Shown: piece by piece, positions 1 to 7,675 of the stretch
How the letters are laid out: every line of letters begins with the position of its first letter
Numbering within the stretch: the stretch's first letter is position 1
DNA from: Arthrobacter sp. QXT-31
Lineage (GTDB): Bacteria; Actinomycetota; Actinomycetes; Actinomycetales; Micrococcaceae
DNA length: 64,000 nucleotides
Assembly (NCBI RefSeq): GCF_001969265.1
Contig: NZ_CP019304.1
Span: forward strand, 124,001 to 188,000
Direction: 5' to 3'
Made by a program: the position numbers and the translations under genes
The notes under the pieces: generated by a model
What the model was told of the DNA's origin: nothing
The model's input: the letters and a program-made list of their open reading frames with translations, nothing else
Databases searched by the model: none

Positions 1-800
1 ATCAGGGTCAGTCTGTCCGTGTACAGCGTTTCAAGATGCTTCCGCATGGACCGGTTCTCTTGCTTCGTGGTCCATGTCGAGATCTGCGACTCACGAGCAA
101 TGAGATGATCTCGATACTCCCCCTGGAAGTCTCGGGCGCGCACCGCGCACCCGTGGAACTTGATGATGTCGATACGCGGGCCGTGTTCACGGAAGTCGTC
201 AGGTTTCACCACCACGCGGACGAGCGACGCAAATGCCGGGGTCAGTTCATTCAATGCCTTCTCGAGAAGGCCGTCCCAGTTGGCCGTGACCGCTGTTGGC
301 ACCAACCCTTCGAGCAGGAGGATAGCGATGCAGTAGTGCTCTACATCTGGTTCAAGATCCGGTGCCCCGTACGTGTCCGGAACATCGAGCCCGGTCCAGA
401 CGAGATAGTCTTCTGGACTATCGTCCCCAACGGGTACATCGAGCACACTTGAGTACTTCGTCACGAGTGCGGCGAGGATTTGCTTCCGCAGATCCCAGTT
501 GCTCACCGCGATAGAGAAATCGATAGATTCAAGTTCTTCTCGGGTCAATGGCGTGAGCCGAAGGACTTCATCGAGCGCCATCCGGTACTCGCATTCGGGG
601 TTAATTGGATCGAGGTGCGACCGGAGATGCTCTATTACACGCTCGAGGAGATCGTTAACATTCGGAACCCTCTCGCGCGAGATCCCCGAGCCCAGCCAAA
701 AGACGTACTGTCCCGCATTGAAGCCAGAAGAGAACTCTGAAAACGTCGAGTCAAACTTCTCCAATACAGCCGGAACTGTTCTTGCAGGTTCATTGCTCAT
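1..800 (-). CDS. SIR2-like domain protein (C-terminus cut off by window edge)
   Basis: Reading the minus strand from an ATG at 800 gives an uninterrupted frame of 266 residues that runs off the window. It carries SIR2-fold signatures: a GSGIS nucleotide-binding motif at residues 37-41, a TANWDGLLE segment with the expected Asn at 174, and KFHG with the likely catalytic His at 216. This order matches the SIR2_2-type NAD-hydrolysing domains found in many phage-defence proteins. A G-rich ribosome-binding stretch lies just before the ATG. GC content is visibly lower than in the metal genes, which suggests horizontal acquisition. The C-terminal half, which would show any fused sensor or effector, is missing. 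A SIR2 domain is well supported; a defence role is inference. Confidence 0.8.
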   Translation of the reverse strand, partial: MSNEPARTVPAVLEKFDSTFSEFSSGFNAGQYVFWLGSGISRERVPNVNDLLERVIEHLRSHLDPINPECEYRMALDEVLRLTPLTREELESIDFSIAVSNWDLRKQILAALVTKYSSVLDVPVGDDSPEDYLVWTGLDVPDTYGAPDLEPDVEHYCIAILLLEGLVPTAVTANWDGLLEKALNELTPAFASLVRVVVKPDDFREHGPRIDIIKFHGCAVRARDFQGEYRDHLIARESQISTWTTKQENRSMRKHLETLYTDRLTL

Positions 801-1143
801 TCCAGCCCCCCAGGTGCGAAAAGTCTCCGCGCCTCGCGGATGGGCGACACGTCAATGCGCGTCCTCACCCATCTTGCCATGCGTTGCAGGCCTCTTACCT
901 TGCTCTTCCTGGGGCGTGTCACCGGTGACGGGCCCGTTAGACCCTGATCACGAGACGACATTGCACCCAGCTAAAACGGCTACCAGCATGGCTTCAGGGT
1001 GAAAAGACCCCATTGACCATGTCGGTATCCAATCCTCATTCTCGGGGGGTCAGGCCCGCCGCTGCACACGGCGCAGGTCTCCGCGGCTGATGTGGTCCTA
1101 TTCCGCAGCAATGCCGAGCCGAGTCAATGGAGTATGAAACCTG

Positions 1144-1396
1144 GTCATGCAGCCAGCCGGACGCCCTGCCATGAACAGTCGAGGAAGCAAAAACAGGCAA
1201 CGTCGCAGCGCGGGACAGGTTCCTCCGAACCCGGAAAAGGTCATGCAGTTCCGCCCTAGGCCGACCATGAATAAGCGGAACAATCCACCACAACCAAAAG
1301 GAGGAGCGGGATGAACAACCAACGTCGAGCAGAAGAGAAATTTTCCGCCGAAGGTTCTTAGATCATGCTGTCCGACCCCAAGCTGTCCATGAACAG
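1144..1396. repeat. Three imperfect copies of TCATGCAG-N-CCATGAA
   Basis: Copies lie at about 1144-1177, 1240-1273 and 1362-1396. Each starts with TCATGCAG or TCATGCTG and ends with CCATGAA, with a constant 25-base offset between the first base before TCATG and the start of CCATGAA. TCATG and CATGA are inverted relative to each other, so each copy is a spaced palindrome. The repeats are intergenic and could be protein-binding sites or fragments of a small repeat family. Confidence 0.55.
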
Positions 1397-1462
1397 GTAC
1401 CAGAGACCAAACACTCAACCACCAGGCAAGGAGCCCGCCGGCCACACCACCGGCCAGCAATG

Positions 1463-1487
1463 AAAAAGGCCCCCGAAGGGGCCCTTC
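1463..1487 (-). terminator. Rho-independent-like terminator, minus strand
   Basis: On the minus strand the sequence reads GGGCCCC, a TTCG tetraloop, GGGGCC and then a run of five T. It lies just downstream, on the same strand, of the tRNA-Leu-like 3' end. Confidence 0.6.
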
Positions 1488-1508
1488 ACAACACAAAATG
1501 TGCACACT

Positions 1509-1528
1509 CAGAGGCTAAAAAGCCTCTG
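1509..1528. repeat. Perfect 8-bp hairpin
   Basis: CAGAGGCT and AGCCTCTG are exact reverse complements around AAAA. No T-run follows on either strand, so a terminator role is doubtful. Confidence 0.4.
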
Positions 1529-1542
1529 ACCTGCGGAAACAC

Positions 1543-1565
1543 GTGCCCGAGGAGGGACTCGAACC
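1543..1565 (-). other. tRNA-Leu-like 3' end, candidate attachment-site remnant
   Basis: On the minus strand this reads a T-loop GGTTCGAGTCCC followed by an acceptor-like CTCGGGCAC, which resembles the 3' end of actinobacterial tRNA-Leu. The matching 5' half is not found upstream and the T-stem is imperfect, so it is not a working tRNA. tRNA 3' ends are classic integrase target sites, so this may be an att remnant. No integrase gene is in the window. Confidence 0.45.
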
Positions 1566-1653
1566 AGCCGCTCCCCCTGAAAATCCGCCCCACTTTCGAA
1601 AACCTCCCCAATCCGGCCCAGTCCGACGCCGCTACAACTGAATCCGGAGCCCA

Positions 1654-1684
1654 GGGTGTGCACATTGTGCACACCCCCTTTTTT
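1654..1684 (+). terminator. Palindromic terminator-like hairpin
   Basis: GGGTGTGCAC and GTGCACACCC form a perfect 10-bp stem around ATT, followed by CCC and a run of six T. It fits a plus-strand intrinsic terminator. The TGTGCACA core also occurs near 1499, so a protein-binding role is possible too. Confidence 0.5.
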
Positions 1685-1857
1685 CGCTCTCTGAGGCACC
1701 ACGCAACGAGGAAACCCAGCCATGCAGGGCGTGAAGAATCCTATTTCCATTACGACGGTGACGCCAGCCGGACCTCGCCCTATCGAGAACCGGACTGCCA
1801 CACGGCCCGGCTCCCTGCAACATGACGAAAGGTTCATTATCGACTCTTCTATGGTTG

Positions 1858-2927
1858 TCAACGTAGCAATGGCTTGAGGCTGTCGGCGTTGAGCGTGCGG
1901 TAGATCCGTCGGGCGAGGTAGCGTTTCACGCACCGGCGGATCTCCTTTTGGTTAGACCTTCTGCCTTTCGTTTGGCTGCGTATGCGATGGTTTCCGGATC
2001 GAATGCCATTCTTGTTAGAGCAATCATGTGCAGCGCTTTATTGAGGGTCCTGTCGCCGCCGCGGTTGAGCCTGTGACGGACGGTATTTCCGGATGACGCG
2101 GGAATGGGGTTGACTGCGGCCAAGGAGGCGAAAGCTGCCTCGGAACGTACCCGGCCCTGATGAGACCAAGCGGTGAGACAAATGGCTGCCGTGACTGGGC
2201 CGAAGCCGGATTCCTGCAGCAGTGGTGCGGCTTCGCTGACCTCAACCAGTTCGGTGATCCGGGAGCCGTTTGCTTTGATTTCAGCATCAAGGTCGCCGAT
2301 GCGCTTAGCAAGCCTAACTGCTTCGGAGCGGGCTACCGATACCGCCAGAGGTTCTTCACGGGCCCGCCACCGGGACACCTCTAGTATCTGGCTCCCGGTC
2401 AACGAGCTCCGCGCATCCAAACCCAAATCATTGGTCCGGAGCAGTGCGGTCAACGCATTGACTGTCCTGGTCCGATCGGTTGTCATCGACTGACGTGCAC
2501 AGACCAGGACCCGCAAGGCTGCGCGGACCCCTTCGTTCAACCGTGGCCGGCGCAGCTTATGTTCTTCCAAGGCAAGGACCGCAGAAGCGATCCGGTGCGC
2601 GTCCAACGGATCCGACTTTCCAGCCCCACGACGGGGCATGGCATCCATGCGCGTGGCCTCGGCGACCTGATAACCGGCAGCAGCGACAGCCCCGGCCAGC
2701 ACGGCACCATAGGAAGCGGCGCCCTCGATCACCCACAGAGTTGCTAGATCGGCTTCGGTGCGACGGGCGACCCAGGCAATAGCGCGACTGATTCCGGCAC
2801 CAGTCACCGGGAATTCCCGGGTGTCGATCTGTTCTCCGCTTGGCACGGCGATGATGGCGAAGACGTGCTTCCGGGCATGGGTGTCAACGCCCACGACAAA
2901 CGGGTGGGAATAGGCAACGATAGTCAT
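1858..2927 (-). pseudogene. IS110-family transposase with 3' frameshift
   Basis: The main frame (2927 to 1926, 333 residues) is an IS110/IS1111-type DEDD transposase. It has GVDTHARKH with Asp15 near the start, KSDPLDAHRIA in the RuvC-like domain, and GFGPVTAA plus RLNRGGDRTLNKALH in the C-terminal Tnp20 region. After RKAEGL the frame ends early in KRRSAGA. The family's normal tail (EIRRCVKRYLARRIYR) continues in the -1 frame to a stop at 1858. The shift falls near 1956 at a CCAAAAGG run. It may be inactivating or a sequence error; programmed slippage is less likely. IS110 elements usually lack terminal inverted repeats and none was found. AGGAAGG precedes the ATG. Confidence 0.8.
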
Positions 2928-3472
2928 AGCGGTTCTGGCACCTTCCTCATTTCGCGGACATGGTCAGGGCCGTTACGGGCCGGTGCCAGTCCGGGTAGAG
3001 GTCACTTCGGAACAGCACTGTGACGAGCCACGCCCCGCGAGGAGCGGACAATCTTCTGATCAAGTCACCGAGGTGGGCCGGGCAGGTGCCGGCCGCCCAC
3101 CCAGCAGACGGACATGTCGATAAAAGGACACCCAGAAAGAGCCGGGGCCAAGCGTTTAATGAGTCACGACCGCCAGGTGGAACGGCCTGCACTTACTCTG
3201 CCAGCCAATCCCAGACCAGCCACTCCAATCCTCACAGGCGTTTCACCTCGGGACCTCGTTGGATGAAATGATTCTCGCGTTTAAATGGTCCTCGAGCTAA
3301 TGGCCAGCCTTCCTCGCGCCTCCTGTGCCCCACGGGTAGGAGGCATGCCTGGCTAAGGGTTCGGGATGGATGCCAGCAGGGTGGACGGCAGCATCATCGA
3401 ACTTTGAGGCAGCGTGGACGACCGCGCGACTCGCGCAGACCGCTGGTCCCGCTGCGAGCGATGCGGGCCCGT
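2928..3472. other. No recognisable gene
   Basis: This 545-base stretch upstream of the transposase has only short frames without recognisable families or clear ribosome-binding sites. It probably includes the non-coding end of the IS110 element and promoter DNA. Confidence 0.4.
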
Positions 3473-4064
3473 TTAGCCGAGGCGTTCTAGCTTTTTCATG
3501 TGACGTCGCGCCCTGACATTCCAAGGCCAGGCGAAAAATGAGTTGACCAAGACAACGTTCATTTCTAAGCTCCGACGCCGAATCTCGTTGTACAGCAGGG
3601 CTAAGGAGGCGTTAAAGGCTTGCAAAGCCTCATCGGCTTCAGATAGCTCGCCGAAATTCAGCGCGGCTGTTGTCGAGCTTTTCAATGGCTTTCGACATGC
3701 CTTCGTCGGCGTATATGAACCGCCTCGCCAACACAGCGCGCCATTCGTTTGTTGCCCTCTCCAGACGAGATACGTGATTTTCGTCGTGCAAATATTTGCC
3801 GTCTTCGAACGATAGTTCGTGCCCCTCGGCGACACGGGACTGCAACTGCTGTACATGAGTCCGGAGTCGGTCTCGAAGGAGCGTCAGCAGAATCAGCTGA
3901 GAATGAGCTGCGGCAATCACCTCCTCATGAAACGAGTTGGTCGCCTTGACCTGATCGGTGTTCCATGCTCGACGTGAACCCGCGAATGCTCCAAGTGAGG
4001 TGGCCGCCGCCCCGATGACTACGCCGGCTAGCCCACATAGGGGGCCAATCAGTTCACTTGTCAT
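3473..4064 (-). pseudogene. Small membrane-anchored coiled-coil protein, frameshifted
   Basis: The frame starting at 4064 gives MTSELIGPLCGL and a Gly/Ala-rich membrane segment at residues ~8-28. A long helical, charged region follows, ending prematurely at 3639 in FRRAI. A one-base shift near 3650 (TTTCGG) continues with GELSEADEALQAFNAS to a stop at 3473, giving about 197 residues if joined. The two halves fit well as one helical protein, so a recent frameshift or sequencing error is likely. No family was recognised. It lies downstream of, and on the same strand as, the 4132-4968 gene. Confidence 0.5.
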
Positions 4065-4131
4065 GGCTTATTCCTCGACCATTAACACCAACTCGGGAAC
4101 TGGCTGCTCGTGCCATCTCAGAGGTCTGCAC

Positions 4132-4968
4132 CTAGTAGACCGCTATTGCCGAGATGATGATTGCCGGTCCCCGGAGGAAAGGTTCGACTTTTTCATCCCC
4201 TACGGCCCCAACGTCAAACACCTGCGACATAGCATTCACTTGTTCGCTCAACGTCGGACTTGCCATGAGCAGACGCCTCATTTGACGTTCCCAGCCGGGA
4301 AGCAACCATCTTTCGGCGGTGTAGAAGTCGCCATCATCGATGAGTCGGGCAACTGTCCCAAAAACCCTAATTTCTCCCTCAATATCGGTAATGGATCGTG
4401 ATCCAACGAAGTGACCGGGCTCAACGTCGAGGTAGATGTCGTGCTCAGAAACCGGCCGATCTAGCCGCAAGAGAAGCGGAATTGGCAGAAGCGCGTTGTC
4501 CAGGAAGGCACGTTTGGCATGTCTTAGGAACTCTGGTTCGAGGGCCGCAACGTTTAGGTTACTGAGATCGACGTGCTCCGACTGCATCGCAAGCAGGGCA
4601 ATATGCATTAGCTTCCCCACGAGGCTGCCTTGGTGGAGGAAAGACTCCCCCTCCAGTTCGACCAAGTCGTCCCGGGAAAATCCGTCAGCAGTCTCTGTAC
4701 GGACGTGTCCTTCTTCGATGAGGGAATCGAGGACACGGCTTACCACTGCTTTGTCTTTCGGGGCGAGCGTAAAGCTCTTCTGCAGCTCGACGTCCTTGCC
4801 GCCTTTGCCGCGAAGGCCTACGCCGGCGATTTGGGCGCTGGCTTCTCCCGATCTTCCCTGAGTCGATTTCTCCACAATCTCAGTGGGCACGGGATAGCGG
4901 ATCTCGTGGTAGTCAGCCTGCGCAGCCAGGGTTTCCATATCAAGGTAGACAGGGTTTCGAAGTGCCAT
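4132..4968 (-). CDS. Hypothetical cytoplasmic protein, possibly DUF6414-like
   Basis: The frame gives about 278 residues beginning MALRNPVYLDMETL. It is mostly soluble, with a helical middle (VVSRVLDSLIEEGH) that resembles a winged-helix segment and a C-terminal domain containing FGTVARLIDDGDFY. The opening VYLD-type strand and overall length remind me of DUF6414 proteins, but this is from memory and weak. The start is uncertain: an in-frame ATG at 4977 and a GTG at 5043 are upstream and no candidate has a strong ribosome-binding site. GC is lower than in the metal genes. No function can be assigned. Confidence 0.5.
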   Translation of the reverse strand: MALRNPVYLDMETLAAQADYHEIRYPVPTEIVEKSTQGRSGEASAQIAGVGLRGKGGKDVELQKSFTLAPKDKAVVSRVLDSLIEEGHVRTETADGFSRDDLVELEGESFLHQGSLVGKLMHIALLAMQSEHVDLSNLNVAALEPEFLRHAKRAFLDNALLPIPLLLRLDRPVSEHDIYLDVEPGHFVGSRSITDIEGEIRVFGTVARLIDDGDFYTAERWLLPGWERQMRRLLMASPTLSEQVNAMSQVFDVGAVGDEKVEPFLRGPAIIISAIAVY

Positions 4969-5044
4969 GAGTTTCATGATGCCGTGGATAAGCGGGCTCC
5001 AGTGGGACCCCGGCCATGTTGCCCCCGTCCTATGGTCCGACACC

Positions 5045-5521
5045 GGGATCTGGATGAATTGCTCAAATCGTCGCCGGGCACGTTTCCGACGGCCGCCTCA
5101 TCGATTCTAGATGTCTGTCGGGACAACCATGGAGCCGCGTGGGTTGACGAAATCACAATTATCGGCGTTTAAACCGCGGGGCAGGAAGTGCGCGATCTCG
5201 CGTCCGAAGGCGTTTCTCATGCCCCCACATTGAGTTGGGGGTCTTAGCAGGCGTTGTGGCGTGAACAGGCGCAGGTCGGGCAGGCGGCAGCCGCCGCTGA
5301 CTATGTCAATCCTTCTTGGCCCCGGTTGGACGGACATATCTGGCCACCAGGAGTCCTGGGGCGCTGTTTCGCATACGAACCAGCGGAATCGCTGGGCCAC
5401 ACGAGGGCCGTTCCCCGGACGGTTTGTAGTACTGGTCCTGCGGGACGATATCTGGGCTGGGTCGGGAACTCCTCCAACTGGTGCAATCCCCCGATGACTT
5501 CCGTCGTGCAAGAATCACCGC
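5045..5521. other. No recognisable gene
   Basis: Overlapping short frames on both strands show no family resemblance. The stretch separates the minus-strand hypothetical gene from the plus-strand GyrA-like fragment and probably holds the promoter of the former. Confidence 0.35.
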
Positions 5522-5784
5522 ATGGATGAGGATGAGCGGCAGACCAGGCAAGAATTGATGATCCTCGATGCTCTGGTACAGGCGATGGATCGGCGTGACG
5601 AGGTCTTCCAGATGATTGAGGATTCAGAGGACAGCGACGAAGCAATCCGCCGGGTGGGTCAACTGTTGGGTGTAGGAGAGTTGGCAGCCGGGCAGTCCTC
5701 GACCTGCAGGCTAGAAGATTCACCCGTGGCCAGCGCCGGGCCATCTCTTCCCGTGCAGCAGAACTTAGATTGCAGTTGCCTTGA
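5522..5784 (+). pseudogene. GyrA coiled-coil-like small protein, frameshifted
   Basis: From ATG 5522 the frame reads MDEDERQTRQELMILDALVQ and continues to LLGVGELAAG. It then changes frame near 5690 to AVLDLQARRFTRGQRRAI and stops at 5782-5784. The joined product (~87 residues) resembles the coiled-coil/tower segment of GyrA/ParC, where a helix ends in a VLDLQLRRLT-type motif. Small stand-alone proteins of this kind occur in actinobacteria. One base must be inserted or deleted to restore it, so it is either broken or mis-sequenced. Confidence 0.5.
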
Positions 5785-5843
5785 TAATCGCTGAAGACTT
5801 CGTGCTTTGGGTAGATGACTGGTTCCCCTGGGGGCGGGAATAG

Positions 5844-6335
5844 CTAACGCGTGATGGTGAGTGGCTTAACCGGCATGGCGCACGAGGCACGATCAAAGTT
5901 CGTAGGTCCGTCTGCACGGTTGTTCCGGCCGGTGTCGTCGCACCAGTCGATGTTGTACGGCATCGCCGTCACGGTCGCCTTTCCAACCGCCATTGCCGCA
6001 GGGACCTTGAAGGTAAAGGTGAATGCTCCCGAGTCGGTCATTGGCGCGGTTTTGTTAATGACCTTGGTGCCGGCCTTATCCGTGACGCTTACCTGGATCT
6101 GGGCATTTGAGCCGTACCTGGGGTCGCAGCCTGCAGGGGGTGCCGAGACTGTTACCGCTTCTCCCGATTTAGCACTGGTTGGGCTGACTGAATAAGCCGG
6201 AGGAAAACAAGGAGGCTCGCCTCTTGAAGAGGAGGAGCAAGCGCCCACCGTAGCTACCATCGGAACCACGAACACAATGACCAAGAACAACTGCCGCGGA
6301 CTCGTGCTCGCGTGATTCCTGCCAAGGAAGCTCAT
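5844..6335 (-). CDS. Secreted lipoprotein with Ig-like fold, hypothetical
   Basis: The 163-residue protein has a basic N-terminus, a hydrophobic segment (LFLVIVFVVPMVATVGAC) ending in a VGAC lipobox, and a Ser-rich linker. The mature region resembles a single bacterial Ig-like domain: SPTSAKSGEAVTVSAPPAGC, then GAFTFTFKVP. Four Cys outside the lipobox could form disulfides. It is followed upstream by another minus-strand lipoprotein at 6529. Function is unknown. Confidence 0.65.
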   Translation of the reverse strand: MSFLGRNHASTSPRQLFLVIVFVVPMVATVGACSSSSRGEPPCFPPAYSVSPTSAKSGEAVTVSAPPAGCDPRYGSNAQIQVSVTDKAGTKVINKTAPMTDSGAFTFTFKVPAAMAVGKATVTAMPYNIDWCDDTGRNNRADGPTNFDRASCAMPVKPLTITR

Positions 6336-6528
6336 GCTCCTATTGTTCTCATCCTTTGCTGGTCACAAGTGGAAAAGCCGAAGTTCGTCGTTGGATCGTT
6401 GTTCTTTCCCGTCTGAGCGGCGCCCTGAACTGGAGCGCCAATGGAGGTTCGCGGAGGAAAATGGACTAGACCTCGCGACTGGTGCCGCGAGGGGTTCCGT
6501 AGTTGGCACGGCGCAGCCGCTGGGAACC

Positions 6529-7014
6529 TCAGCGGGTGACGAAAGAAAGCGAGTCTTTGCCGTTCGTCCAGGTCAGGGTGTTGTTGCTGTATCCCAGCCC
6601 CACATCGCCCTCAAGGAATTCAAGGACCCAGTCCCGCCTTTCCCCGCGGCCCTCGATGCAGCCTGACGCGCCAAGGGCGCGCTGCCCCGTAATGCGCATG
6701 GTGCTGCCATCGATAGTTACGACGGCATCAAGGGGACCGCAGGGCATCACAACCGTCAGGTAGGTATCCCCATCGCGTTTGGACAGTTGCGCCGTTACCT
6801 CCCCGGCAGTTAGCCAAGTGATTGGCGTGTCGTCATCAGACCCGGCGACGCTGGTGTATTTGCCGCAAGGGGCCTCATCCACGAATTGGGCACATTCACT
6901 CGATGACGTCGGTGATGTCTGCCTTGGTTTCGGGACCCCCGCGCTAGAACCACACGAGGCAATCATCATTCCTGCAAATAGAACAGCAGAAACGCTAGCA
7001 AAAAGGTTCTTCAT
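6529..7014 (-). CDS. META-like lipoprotein, hypothetical
   Basis: Starting at the ATG at 7014 (MKNLFASVSAVLFAG), the 161-residue product has a lipoprotein signal with an IASC lipobox and a Thr/Ser/Pro linker. A compact domain follows with YTSVAGSDDDTPITWL, VVMPCGPLDAVVTIDGSTMRI and a C-terminal WTNGKDSLSFVTR. The pattern of strands resembles META/HslJ-type domains. An alternative start lies at 7023. It is the second of two adjacent lipoprotein genes on this strand. Function is unknown. Confidence 0.6.
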   Translation of the reverse strand: MKNLFASVSAVLFAGMMIASCGSSAGVPKPRQTSPTSSSECAQFVDEAPCGKYTSVAGSDDDTPITWLTAGEVTAQLSKRDGDTYLTVVMPCGPLDAVVTIDGSTMRITGQRALGASGCIEGRGERRDWVLEFLEGDVGLGYSNNTLTWTNGKDSLSFVTR

Positions 7015-7068
7015 AGTCCCCACCGACGCCGAGAGATTTCTCGAAGCGTATACCCCACATGCGTTTTG

Positions 7069-7347
7069 TCAGAAGAAGGACAACCTGGACAAAAGGGGTA
7101 AAACCAACGGCATTCGGCAAGTTAGTCGCGCCTTGGTGAGGAATTGTTCCGAAGGCTTTAGGGTGGCCTTGCTCTTCTTCCAGATAGTCAAGCCCACGAC
7201 GAACCACCCAACTGCAAAAGCTAGCGCAAGGACTGGCTGCCAAATCTCGGCTCCTTCAAGAAGGGCGCTAATGCCCAGTCACCCAAATACCAGAGTGTCG
7301 ACTATGGCAAACACCAGTACTGTTCGCGGTCCCGCGTAATCGTTCAT
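7069..7347 (-). pseudogene. Small two-helix membrane protein with in-frame TGA
   Basis: From ATG 7347 the frame reads MNDYAGPRTVLVFAIVDTLV, then FG, a TGA, and LGISALLEGAEIWQPVLALAF followed by GWFVVGLTIWKKSKA, to a stop at 7069. The 93-codon frame is otherwise continuous, with two membrane helices and a basic tail. A single change from TGG (Trp) would explain the stop. It is too short for the usual gene-length filter and is best called a nonsense-mutated membrane protein. The overall layout faintly recalls DUF3054 proteins. Confidence 0.5.
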
Positions 7348-7672
7348 CTGATCTGCTTTCTGCCAAGGCCATCCGTGCCTTCCTTAGGAGCCCCCGGAAG
7401 GTCCACGGCGCCTCCTGGCCGAAAACGCAAGAGCTCCGCAGCAGGTTACAGGCACCGGCGTTCCGGAGGGACCCCGCCCGGGGAGGCCGAGCCCATCCGG
7501 GCCCGAAGGCCAAAAGCAGGGCCAGAAATAGCGGTCCTACTGGGGCCAGGCAAGCCTGTCACGGCCAGCAGTGATGCTCCCGGAATTCGCAAGGGTGATT
7601 GATTGGGGAGGGGACCTTGGTCCCCCCTACGTCTCTCAGCTTTTTGCAGGGTGCGCCCCGCATTCTTCATCC
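7348..7672. other. Promoter and leader region of the first MCO
   Basis: No gene was recognised in this 325-base gap. It contains a perfect palindrome GGGGACC-TT-GGTCCCC at 7610-7625 and a TTTTTGCAGGGTG element (~7640-7652), which is repeated ahead of the paralogous MCO start at 50189. Confidence 0.5.
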
Positions 7673-7675
7673 ATG
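7610..7675 (+). promoter_or_regulatory. Conserved leader of Tat-MCO gene, copy 1
   Basis: A 7-bp perfect palindrome GGGGACC-TT-GGTCCCC is followed by a CTCTCAG stretch, TTTTTGCAGGGTG and then TCCATGTCA at the start codon. The same order with matching words is found upstream of the MCO gene at 50189, although the bases between the words differ. This suggests a shared regulatory leader. Neither gene has a good Shine-Dalgarno sequence at normal spacing. Confidence 0.45.

Larger units (their letters stand above)
801..1857. other. Intergenic region between the SIR2 gene and IS110
   Basis: No convincing gene is present in this stretch. It holds three imperfect repeats (1144-1396), a minus-strand terminator-like hairpin (1463-1487), a perfect 8-bp hairpin (1509-1528), a tRNA-Leu-like 3' end (1543-1565) and a plus-strand terminator-like palindrome (1654-1684). 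Open frames here contain the typical antisense-tRNA phrase PRRDSNQ and are not believable genes. Confidence 0.6.

Noticed and set aside
1460..1825. Plus-strand frame containing PRRDSNQ
   Set aside because: This phrase arises from translating the antisense of a tRNA T-arm; the region is the tRNA-Leu-like 3' end.
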